Of a stretch of 64,000 nt of DNA, positions 1 to 9,900 are shown piece after piece. The notes beneath the pieces are model-generated. The model made no database searches, had not been told where the DNA came from, and was given only the letters and a program-made list of their open reading frames with translations. The translations under genes and the position numbers were made by a program. Source of the DNA: Acytostelium subglobosum LB1 (taxonomy: Eukaryota; Evosea; Eumycetozoa; Acytosteliales; Acytosteliaceae); NCBI RefSeq assembly GCF_000787575.1, contig NW_012236527.1, positions 930,001 through 994,000 of the forward strand, given 5' to 3'. Position 1 is the stretch's first letter, and the number at the start of each line of letters is the position of its first letter.

Positions 1-2
1 CT

Positions 3-623
3 GCATACCCATGGATGAACATTCAACCTCGTTGGAACGTTTGGGCATCAGACTGTGGAGTTGGAGTGCCATTGTACCAGTTCTCTGATGACACTGATCA
101 AGATGGTGATGAACCAACCAGATACTTTTTGTCACTGAACAAACATGAACCTGATTGGACATTGATTGGAGTAGTCGGTCATGTGTCACCAGTCCCGGAA
201 ACCTGGTGCAACAAACCAATCCATCGATATAGTTGCAAGTCATCAGTCAACAACACCAATCTATTTGCATTTGATTCAGAGGCACCTCTCGCTCATGATA
301 ATGGCAATCAAGTATGGGTGGACAATGATGTTGTGTTCTATGTCATCGATCCTGTCCATTTGGAGAAGGAGAAACCGATTGAATATCCAATTGCGAGGAT
401 CACCTCAATGATGGGATATTGCGATGATGATAATGATGATAGCTTAGATGGTGCTGGAGCTCAACAACATGGCGATTCAGTGAATGAGACAGAGTCTATA
501 GTAGTTGGAACCGTTTCAAACAACAACAACAACAATACCATATCGCATCAGGACAAGATTGATCAACTCCAAATAGAACTTGATGAGTTGAAGAGGTCGC
601 TGATGAAGGCAAAGAATCAATAA
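3..623 (+). CDS. C-terminal fragment of an ILEI/caspase-like family protein (runs off left edge)
   Basis: The frame is open to the left edge and stops at 621-623, giving about 206 codons. The protein matches the last ~215 residues of the gene ending at 11067 almost throughout, including NIQPRWNVW, KHEPDWTLIGVVGHVSP and HRYSCKSSVNN, so this is the tail of a paralogue. The conserved block has aromatic 'PLYQF' and 'HRY' motifs that faintly recall DUF5648-type modules (tentative). An acidic Ser/Asn-rich linker and a short terminal coiled coil (DKIDQLQ...LDELKRSL) follow. The first ATG in the window, at 15, is internal and not the true start. The 3' end faces the next gene, which runs on the other strand. 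Function unknown. Confidence 0.75.
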   Translation, partial: AYPWMNIQPRWNVWASDCGVGVPLYQFSDDTDQDGDEPTRYFLSLNKHEPDWTLIGVVGHVSPVPETWCNKPIHRYSCKSSVNNTNLFAFDSEAPLAHDNGNQVWVDNDVVFYVIDPVHLEKEKPIEYPIARITSMMGYCDDDNDDSLDGAGAQQHGDSVNETESIVVGTVSNNNNNNTISHQDKIDQLQIELDELKRSLMKAKNQ

Positions 624-753
624 TAAATCTATCCCCAGTCCAACATGTTGCAAGCACAAGCAAGACCAGAGCGCTTCTTGGAGATACACAAGAATCATTC
701 AATCAATCACTTATTCAATATTAGATTGTTATTTATACATTTATTTGATAATA

Positions 754-3700
754 CTATTCTATCCTGTCTTGGTTTTTGTTGATAGGGTTTGGAATGTGGA
801 CTGGGGCAAGGAAGAAACTCCATCCATCGCGGCCCTGGAATGGTATCAGGTGTGGTTGACCAAAGATGTAGATTTCATCTTCACCTTCGATCACAATCGG
901 TTCGTTATTATTCTCCTGGAATGGTATACTAAGGTGTTGCACTGTAGTATTGTAGTTAAATTGTGGATTGAGAAGGGGGCCATTCAGATAGGCAATGGGC
1001 TCAATTGTTGTCAAGGAATTGGCTTGGCATACTGGAAGGCCGAAACAAGGTTGGAACTGAGCATTGTTGTCAAAGAACAATCCAGCGTTACAGGAATTGA
1101 TCAAGACTGTATTGTTGATGCTAGGATCCAAGGTGATGAGTTGTTGGACTTCAGTTCCGAACATGGGTCTGTCCAAGAGCTCAAATGCGTATTGGCCATG
1201 ATTATCTGCACCGTGACAAAGGAAGAAGGTGTAGTTGACATCACCAGTCCTCTGATAGAGACTCCTAGAGTTCAACTCTCTATTCACATTGACTGACAAA
1301 GGCATCTGATCAGTGGTGGTAGTTTCTTCTTCAATCAGCTGGGTGACTCTAACATAAACGACGAGGTCGTTTCGTTCCTGCATCAATGATAGTGCGACTG
1401 CATTCAGGTAGTGATAGATGCCTGTCACATGGTTGGTTAACACATCGGCTGCACCTGCGAGCACGTCCTCGCCAGTCCCCAGGTATTGGAGTCCAATGAT
1501 AAGTGCTCTGAGAGTGATGACAGTGATTCCAGACATGGGCGGGGTCAAGGCACCAGCACTCGAAACTAAGTTTGTAAGCATTTTGGGGGAGAATCCATGG
1601 ACCCTGTTTGGACTGCTATCCCCACTCAAGTATAGGAGCTGATTGCGGAAGACGTCCACTTGGAATTGGGTTGGCGATGGAGGTTGAGTGGTGGGTGGTA
1701 GAGCACCGGTCGGTATCATAGTGGAGTTGGAAACAACTGAAGGTTGTTCATCTTTGGAGATAACCTCGTGACCAGTACCAATTCCACTACCCTTGGTGCC
1801 GGTGGCGAAGTAGTATGGCGATACAGCCTTCATTGCTTCTTTGAACATTGAGAGTCCAAGCATGATAAATGCCTCACACAACTTCTCGGTCAACTCTAGC
1901 TGGTTGGTGATGGAGATGATCACCACTGCTCCGACTGGGAGATTGTAGATAAGATCGTAGAAGTTGTCTCCAGTTCCAGTGACCTTGAATGACTTGACCT
2001 TCTTGACTTGGTCGATTGAATATGTTCCAGGTACTGGGTACACTTTGATGTTATCGATCATAGTTCCAACTGGATTGCCATCAACAGTTATACCATTTGT
2101 TGTGACTGTGAGTGATGAGTACAGCTGGGTTGGACTATAGAGCTGACGAACTGGCATTCGGATTGAAGAAATGGCAACTGAGTTCTCGATCGTGTCTCCA
2201 GCAGAGTAGGATTGGGCAGGGGTGGACATGTTTTGTTGTCCAATTGGAGAAGCAATGCCAATGATTGAATAGGATGATCCCTTTTGAATGGGATAACCGT
2301 AAGTGATACCACCAAGTCGATAGTTGAGAGCAGTGCGTAGTGTTACTGTCATGCACTGGACCCAGTCATTGCATGATCCGATAGCGACAAGCTTGCCAGC
2401 TTCAATCGAGTTGATGAAGGTCTCCATTCTGTTAGACTCATCAACTGAGGATCCAGTTGCGAAGGATGCAACTATCTCAATCTCTCCAGTGATAATGTTA
2501 ATGATCATGACATTGAGGCCAGAGCGATAAGTGAATGGTACTACCTCTCTAGAGTTGAAATAGAGTTTGGTGAAGCCAGAGTTGTCAGTTGGTGATTTTC
2601 TCTAGTTAAGTGGTATTCAAAGAGTTAATATACATATACCTCTCAATCAATCAATGATTGGTTTAATCTATCGATTAAGAATACATACACCACTGCTCTC
2701 AACTCGAGCTTCTACGAATGGCTTGACACTGTAGTCCTTGCTTGCGAAGTAGGTAAAGAGGGACACTGGTCCCCTAAATGATAGTAGTTCGGGGACTGAT
2801 CCTGGTGTTGATCCTTTCCTTCCGGCGATGACGTAGGATCCATTATTTTTGAGATTCTTGATCAAGTTGGAACCAATACCTCTATATGCTTCAATAAGTT
2901 TGGGGTTCAACGAATCGTAACTGGTTGGGCATGGGGCAGAACAGACTATGACTAGTGAACCAACTGATACATTGAATAAAATGTAGTCCGCAGCATCTGA
3001 CTGGGTGATTTGATTGGGACCATTTGGTGTGGATGTGTCGAACACTATCTGGAAGTGATCCAATACCACACGAAGTGATTCATCCACAATGGTCATGACA
3101 AGTACAACATCTGGAGAGGTGTTGCCGGCCATTGCAGATACTGGTACACCGTTGATGGTAGTACGACAACCATTCTTGCCGTTAGCTCTTGAACATGACC
3201 CAACAGACACACTTGTGGAAGGGAAGGTGGTCATGGGTGGGTAGTAGACACCTTGGCAAACGATGTTTGTGCCAGCGCTGGACTCACAACATGATCGGCC
3301 ATTGGATGATATCATGTACCACTTGTTTTGGTCACTCTGATCAATGAACTGGTTTAGGTATTGACTGCCAAGGGTGTTGTTGATGACATCAACTGATTGC
3401 TTGGTAAGTCCAAGGGGTTGACCATCATTGACATTGGCCATCACTATGACAAGTGTGCTGCCATCTTGTGATTGTGACTTTATATGTTGAATGAACTTGT
3501 TGTTCTCATCCATCCTGGTGGCATTGTCAACTGCCGTAGTGTTGAAGTTGATGTTGGATACAACTTCAAGTGAGTCCTTGAGAACCACAAACACGTTGAG
3601 ACCGAGTTTGTACACAAACTCGAAAGGCCAACCATTGATAATGACCCTGGCCGATGAGTTGTTGACCAAGCTCACCGAGAGTTGGTTTGGGATGGTGCAG

Positions 3701-4110
3701 TCTGGACTGAGGTTCATAATGACACTGGTGCCGGTGATGGTCTCACGTGCAGTGCCCGGGGCCCATCCTTTGAAGCCACACACCAAGTAGAGCGATGTAG
3801 TGGGGGCAGTGAGTTGGGTGACCTGGACAGCGCCAATTGCGGAGAGTGCTCGGAAGAGAGGGTCGGACACATATGAACCTTTTCTGATGGATATCGCAAC
3901 AGCTGTTCCACCTGGAAGGGAAGAAATATTATCCAATACTGTTTGGCCATCAGCCTCTGATTGCAATCTTAGGCTCATGGCTCCCCATGGTGATCCAGAA
4001 TTTTTTTGACTCCAGAACAAATTGCAGTCTGAGCTTACTGTTGGTGTGATGGCAATTCCATCGTATATTATGGCTCCGTCGATACAACTAATACTTGAAC
4101 CCTGTCCCAT
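754..4110 (-). CDS. ILEI/FAM3-like repeat protein with caspase-like (C14) domain, catalytic dyad retained
   Basis: There are two exons, 4110-2689 and 2601-754, split by an 87-nt phase-0 intron (GTATGT...TAG), giving 1089 aa. About five modules of ~150-180 aa repeat the pattern 'GLNV...P.G..V.I......LG...Y...G.KG..PG...E' (GRKGSTPGSVPE, CGFKGWAPGTARE). This is the pattern I associate with ILEI/FAM3-type domains. Residues ~840-990 look like a caspase/metacaspase p20 fold: RALIIGLQYLG, FFLCHG with His937 (codon 1215-1213) and VLINSCNAG with Cys978 (codon 1092-1090), so the Cys-His dyad appears present. No signal peptide or TM segment is visible. The C-terminus lacks the tail block of its paralogues. 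Activity and substrate are unknown; the domain calls come from recalled motifs only. Confidence 0.75.

Positions 4111-4158
<48 letters not shown>
4111..4158. repeat. (TAA)n microsatellite directly upstream of a start codon
   Basis: About 16 uninterrupted ATA/TAA units begin at the base next to the ATG (4108-4110) of the minus-strand gene. On the mRNA strand the 5' leader would read (ATT)n up to the start codon. Confidence 0.9.
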
Positions 4159-4872
4159 TAATAAGTAAATATAAGGATATATTTAGTAGTTATAACAATG
4201 TTATTGTTGATTTTGATATCCAAACATTGATTAATTGGATGTCAATTTATACCTTGTTACTTTGTCGATCTATGTGGATCTTTGAAGTATGATACTCAAC
4301 ATGATTTGTCAGGTTCTCAATTGATATTGGTATTGGAATTGTAGACAAACTCAGTTCATAATTTGTTCTTGGTCTTACAAGAATGTTGATCAAAGTTAAA
4401 ATTTGAGTTTTTTGTTTCTCGAAACGAACGACAAAGTCCGATACCATTTGGAACAAATCCCCATATTACGGGGGGCTATCTATATATAAACTTGAGTACA
4501 ATCTCAAATTACGTTCACTCAAATTTTCATACATCCCATTGATTAGGACTTGTCATTGGAATTAATCAATAAGAGACTTCTGTGAACAGACAGTGTGGTG
4601 GATGGGACTCGCGGAAACCCATCAATAATCCAAATCTCAAGTTGTTTCGACGACAACAAACTAATCTTTCAATTCCTCTTTTCAATTTATAAATTGATTC
4701 GTCATCACTATTGATCAACAAATTTGAGTGTGACGCATGTCACTTTTCTAAATTAAGAAAATTCAACAATGCAATGTTACATGGATACCGCCCGTCATTC
4801 TCCTTTGATTCCTTTGAAACACTCTTCGAAAAACGATTGTATTCCAAAGGTGAGAGTGTGTGATTGATTGAG
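4159..4872. other. Non-coding stretch between the (TAA)n repeat and the transposon
   Basis: AT-rich sequence with no convincing ORF. It is the promoter side of the minus-strand ILEI/caspase-like gene. A TATATATAAA stretch near 4480 and a short G run near 4468 are the only notable motifs. Confidence 0.6.
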
Positions 4873-4938
4873 TATTGTCCTCCTGATTCAAGTTCGTGAC
4901 AAAGTTTTGAATTTTGAATTATGAAGTTTGAAAGTTCA
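4873..4938 (+). repeat. Left terminal inverted repeat of mariner-type element
   Basis: Starts TATTGTCCTCCTGATTCAAG. All 66 bases match the reverse complement of 6514-6579, and the similarity ends sharply beyond it on the inner side. The first TA is probably the target-site duplication. Confidence 0.9.
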
Positions 4939-5062
4939 AATTTGGAAGGATAGAATGGAAATAATTTTATTTATTTATTTTTATTGGGCACAAAATAAAA
5001 TATTATTAAATATGAAATATATTTTGTCTGAATAAATAATATTACATTTATAAATTGTTTAT

Positions 5063-5335
5063 TTAATCGGATGGATGGTCCATATCATCATCATTTTCAT
5101 CATCATCATCAAAAGTATCATCGCNAGACTCATCATCGCTCAATAACTCATCAAAAGTTATTTTGCGGGAATAAGGAGTAGGTCGAGTGTACCTGCTCTG
5201 GTTGCTTTGGATGATGCTCCTGCCTCTGCTACTGGAAAGGCTGTTGATACTGCTTCCAGGTGTTACACCAAATAACAAGTCCATGTCTGTTTGTTGATAG
5301 GAATCTTTGACATGATTCACCAAACTGGCGATCAT
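5063..5335 (-). CDS. Small acidic ORF inside the transposon, antisense to the transposase
   Basis: A 90-residue ORF with one N at 5125. An in-frame stop lies shortly upstream of its ATG, so the start is well bounded. The N-terminal half is Ser/Arg-rich (SSRGRSIIQS), then KITFDELLSDDES is followed by a strongly acidic Asp/Glu tail. No family is recognised. It may be a second protein of the element, a captured host fragment or a chance ORF. Confidence 0.35.
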   Translation of the reverse strand: MIASLVNHVKDSYQQTDMDLLFGVTPGSSINSLSSSRGRSIIQSNQSRYTRPTPYSRKITFDELLSDDESXDDTFDDDDENDDDMDHPSD

Positions 5336-5533
5336 TGTTGTGACGACTTGTCACATACGATTCACGATGTGTCACCATGACTCATACATTCTATCATTGC
5401 TGAGTCATCATCCTGGAATCTACAGAACACTATTCCATGTTCCATCTAATCAGTATATATACATCATTCATAATACACTAATAAAGCGGGCATTCTATAC
5501 ATTATACAGTTATACATATATATATATCTATAT

Positions 5534-5769
5534 TTGTTATACTTTTTTATATTTTATTTTTTTTATTTGAAATATTTTTTATTTTGTTCCAACAATATTT
5601 ATATATTTATATATATTTTCTTTGATAAGAAAGTGGAGAGACTCAATAGATACGTTGCTAGACGCAAAAGAGAACTAGGATTAATAATGAACAATAATCA
5701 AGCCTTGCCCCAGGCTCAACCAGTACTACAGCCAGTACAACAGGAAGCACAACCACAACTGCCAGCACA
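5534..5769 (+). CDS. Possible N-terminal part of the transposase, running into the assembly gap
   Basis: The frame is open into the N gap. Its last part is basic (RLNRYVARRKRELGL), then Gln/Pro-rich. It has the same orientation as the DDE region and could be the DNA-binding end or a linker. The first part (poly-Phe/Ile/Tyr from AT-rich DNA) is probably not coding; an inner ATG at 5687 is possible. Continuity across the gap is not shown. Confidence 0.3.
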
Positions 5770-5869
5770 NNNNNNNNNNNNNNNNNNNNNNNNNNNNNNN
5801 NNNNNNNNNNNNNNNNNNNNNNNNNNNNNNNNNNNNNNNNNNNNNNNNNNNNNNNNNNNNNNNNNNNNN
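5770..5869. other. Assembly gap of 100 Ns
   Basis: A run of exactly 100 Ns, the usual placeholder for a gap of unknown size. It lies within the transposase region, as expected where repeat copies broke the assembly. Confidence 0.95.
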
Positions 5870-6422
5870 GTGTAAGTCAAACAATCAACAAACTAACAAT
5901 ATTACTCACATTATTCAATCATTAGATCTACGCAAGACACTTGTGGTGGGTCCAATCAACAAGACAGCTATAATCAAGACCAAGAACCCAATTGAGGAGT
6001 CTTGCAACTTCATGTGTGCAATCAACTATGATGGCAAGATGTGGATTTCACAGCGAACGTCGACGAATGACGCCCATGACTTTGGCCTCTTTGTAAAGGA
6101 TCTGGTCAAGAATGGTGCACTGTCAGCAAACAAATTCCTGATTATTGACAATTCACCAATTCATGGTGGCGCATATCTCCACGAGCTGTATCAGACAGTG
6201 GAGTCAGTTGGTGCCAAGCTAATCTTTTTGCCTAAGTATTCGCCAGAGCTAAACCCAATCGAGCTAGTGTTTGCCTTTGTCAAGAACAATCTNCGACATC
6301 GGCAAATTGACAACTTCCATTTGGCCATCATTGAAGCGTTCCAGCAAATAACATTGGAGTACACCAGGAATATTTACCGGCACTGTCTCCACCCTGGCGA
6401 TAAAAAGAAAAATGATAAATAA
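5870..6422 (+). CDS. DDE_3-type transposase, C-terminal part (Tc1/mariner/IS630 superfamily)
   Basis: The frame is open from the gap to TAA at 6420-6422. A typical RNase-H-like transposase core is visible: FLIIDNSPIHGG holds the second catalytic Asp, and LIFLPKYSPELNPIELVF is the hallmark block with the final acidic residue. The first catalytic Asp should lie upstream, in or before the gap. Part of the sequence just after the gap (GTAAGT at 5872 to TTAG at 5925) could be a short intron, but the frame stays open without splicing. One N lies at 6293. The product would cut and paste the element at TA sites. No other break is seen in the visible part, but completeness cannot be judged. Confidence 0.8.
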
Positions 6423-6513
6423 ATAGTTAAATGTGGATTCATGGCAATATGAATTTATTCAAATATTATTTATTAATTTATTATCAATTCATTCCATTCC
6501 ACCAATCCAAAAG

Positions 6514-6579
6514 TGAACTTTCAAACTTCATAATTCAAAATTCAAAACTTTGTCACGAACTTGAATCAGGAGGACAATA
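6514..6579 (-). repeat. Right terminal inverted repeat of mariner-type element
   Basis: Perfect reverse complement of 4873-4938 over 66 nt, ending at TA (6578-6579). Confidence 0.9.
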
Positions 6580-6948
6580 TCTCCCCCAAAAAACCAACTT
6601 GGATTTTTGGACTGGATTTTGGAATTTGACTTTTCAACAACTCGAGAACTGAATTTGCAACCCAAATTCAGCCGATCAACCCAGGTGCCAAAAACTTTTG
6701 AAATTCAAGTTTGAGACTTGGTGATCAATGTTGACTAAGAGGTGATGATGGTGGTTTGGGTGAGGGTGGGTTTGCAAACTAATATTTTAATCCCAACTCT
6801 AGCTAAAGTTATCAAACTCACTTTGCACAATTTAATTATTTAAACTCTCTCATTCTCTCATTCATTCAATCAATCAAACTCTTTTGTATAATAATAATAA
6901 TACTAATATTATATATATTTACTTCATTTAATCACATATTTAACAAAC
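6580..6948. promoter_or_regulatory. Upstream region of the plus-strand ILEI/caspase-like gene
   Basis: No ORF of interest. It becomes strongly AT-rich and ends in an A-rich leader just before the ATG, typical of dictyostelid 5' flanks. No specific factor site can be supported. Confidence 0.5.
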
Positions 6949-9900
6949 ATGTCTATGTATCCTCGTTTCCCAACTATTATGAGGTTGGTGTCTAGTACAC
7001 CCACTGCATCAGTGTTTGAAAGGAATGGGATGAACTTTATTAATAATTATATTCCAAAGGGCTTCGGACCTGGTTTCAACATATGGATCAAGGACAGTCC
7101 GGGAATCCTGCCAGATAAGTTCCGTTTCTTCAACTTCCCATACTCAAATGAAGCCGAATTTATTCAACTTGTTGCCGCCAGTAATAGAAGTTGTGGATTT
7201 ATCAAGATTGGTACAATGGTCCTTGTTATCAACATTGGTGCAATGTCTACAACCCCCTCCCCCGCCCTTTGCCAAGCCTTTGGAACTCTTGGATGCTCAC
7301 AGATCTACCCTGCCGGTACCTCTGGAGCCACCAACTATTGTATGATTGGGTACAAAGGACAAGCACCAGGATCAGCCCAAGAGTCATTTGGTGATGGATC
7401 AACTGGTAATGTGACAGTGACCGGTACCTACCAGAACTTCTATGATTGTACCCGTGTCCTTGGATTCAGTTACAATGCTACAACAAGCAATCCTATTGGC
7501 AACTTGGATATCATGTTGGGCAACATTCCCATCTTACCAAACTCCTTCAAACCTTTGGGCGATGGAATCAATGTTGTCACTCTCAACAGTACTCTCTGTC
7601 TACAATACAAACAACAACAAATAACAAACTTCCCAACGATGAACTATGATGCCAATGTCTCCAAAGCCCTCGCCCAGTACATTGATTCCATTGCCAAGGG
7701 TACAGTAGTGATGATCGTTGCTCGTGGATTGAACCTATCCAAGACAAGTCTCAACTCTGATGCCATTCAGAGTCTTCAAAGATTGGGCAGTAAGTGCATC
7801 CTGAACTTCAAACAAAATGACTCAAACGATTGTTGGTTCATGTTTTTGAAGAAGGGCACTCCATCGATCTATACTGAGATGGCATTCAATCATTCATCAC
7901 CATGCACTGCCTCAATCCATTACAACTTGATCAACAATGAGTTGATCACTCAGAATAAGACAGTGAGTGATGATGACATCAACATCTACGTTGCAACATC
8001 CAATCCCATATATGCTCCCATTGGTATTCAGAACTTCATCATCACAGTTGGAGGTGTGCCCGTCACATTCCAAAGCAATGCAGGTCTGCTGATGTGTGCA
8101 ATCAGTGAGGTCGATGGCAAATTGTACTTTGCTCGTAACTATGATGTCAGAAGTACATCGGTCAATAGCACGCTTCAAATGATCGCTGACATCATGTCCA
8201 TCTCAGTTGGTACACTGGTTGTCATCTGCACAGGAGTCCTAAGTCAAGACTTTGCCATCTCAGACAACCTTGCATTCGCAATGACCACATGTGGCAGCAA
8301 AGTGACGGTCAACCCAATGACCTCATCATCGTCATCTGCATTGATTGGGCGGAAGGGAGCACCATCAGGCTCAGTACCCGAGATCCTCTCATTCACAGGA
8401 CCAGTCTCACTCTTATCAAACTTCAAGAGACAATTCAAACCTGTCAAGCCATACGTCCACATCAAGGCTGCATCCAATGCTGTATGTATCCACATTCGAT
8501 CAACCAATCATTCATTCATTCGATCAATCTCTAACATAACCTCTCAATCAATCAATCAGACACCATCAGTTGCACCAGACCCTTCATACATCTTCACCAA
8601 TGGACTACCTATCTCTGGTACTTTTGGACCTGGTTTGAATGTTGTGGCCATCAATCCAATCAACGGAACAGTGATATCTTCAAACAACTATGACACCACT
8701 GATGCCGCTTCCCAACCTCGACCAAGTGGCAAGTTCACCACTGATATCACTGCCCTGCCACAAGGTACCATCGTAGCCTTGTCCACACTTGGGTCTGCGG
8801 GTACCTACCTTGGCACTGCCCGAGACACCATCACCAACTACCTTGGTTCCAAGATGATGACATCTTTCACCTCCAATCAATCATATTGTATCGTCTCAAC
8901 GGTTGGTCTCAACCTCACAGGTGATACGAGAGTGATGAGTGAGTGTATTGCGCCAACCAGTTCATACACATCATGTGACTTTCGATTCCCGTTGAAGTCA
9001 CTCTACACAAACACTGGTCTGACCTTCTGTGTCACATCTGGACAACAGAGTCGCATCATGGTCAACAATCAATCGGCCCTGCCCACCACAACGAACGGAA
9101 TCAACTTAGTCACGGTCGATCCCGTCAGCGGAGCCGCCAGTCCATACTATTTCAACACATCTGGATCGGTTGCACAATGGCAGGTGTTGTACAACTTCAT
9201 CCAAGCACTCCCAGTTGGTCAGTTTGTCTTGATCTCTGTTCAACAATCGATGGGAACACCAACAACACCTCAATCCAAGCGATACCAGATGATGGCTTTG
9301 ACAATGATTGGTGCATGTCAGTTTATCTGTGTTGGACCAGAGTCCACTTACTCTGTGATTGGCACTCGTGGAGCATGTCCTGGATCAGCATTCGAATCAT
9401 TCAATGGCAAGAGTATCCAGGTGTGTGTTGGATCATGGGAGCCAAAGACACCGACATCATTGGTTGGCAGCTCTCAGTATGGAATGATGCCCTTTGAGGC
9501 ACCAACCTTCGCCGTGCCTGGGTTGACCAACATGTATCAACACGAATCACCAATGGCAATCATCCCAAGCAACAAAGCATTTGGCAACATCTTCAGAGCT
9601 GAGCCAGCATACAATGGGACACTTCTTCACCCAGCTGGTCGTGTCACCAAGGCTCTCTTGGTGGGTTTGTCATACTACAACACAGTTGAACAACCCAGTC
9701 AAGGCATCGAGTTTCAAATCCAAGAACATGCTCGCGCGCTGGTCCAAGGTGGATATGTCTTGCCACAGAACATCCGTATGCTCACTGAGGGTTTGACAGA
9801 GGTCTCCAACGATGGAACATATGTCAACGGACCATCATGGCTGTGCATCAAGAATGAGATTATCAACTGGTTGGTGGCGGGCGCACAGGCTGGTGACACA

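Larger units (their letters stand above)
4875..6577 (+). mobile_element. Tc1/mariner-type DNA transposon
   Basis: The element is bounded by perfect inverted repeats of 66 nt (4873-4938 and 6514-6579, counting the flanking TA). Each end abuts TA, as expected for a TA target duplication in the IS630/Tc1/mariner superfamily. Inside lies a plus-strand DDE transposase fragment next to a 100-N assembly gap, plus a small opposite-strand ORF. Total length is about 1.7 kb as assembled; the true size is uncertain because of the gap. Identical TIRs suggest a recent insertion. It lies between two divergently transcribed paralogous genes. Confidence 0.85.

Noticed and set aside
745-1296. 183-aa plus-strand ORF
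   Set aside because: Antisense to the caspase-like exon of the minus-strand gene; no start context or domain, and the opposite frame has clear homology.
4875-6577. Retroelement or virus-like element in the accessory region
   Set aside because: No reverse transcriptase, integrase, capsid or LTR was recognised anywhere in the window; the only mobile element seen is the DDE DNA transposon.
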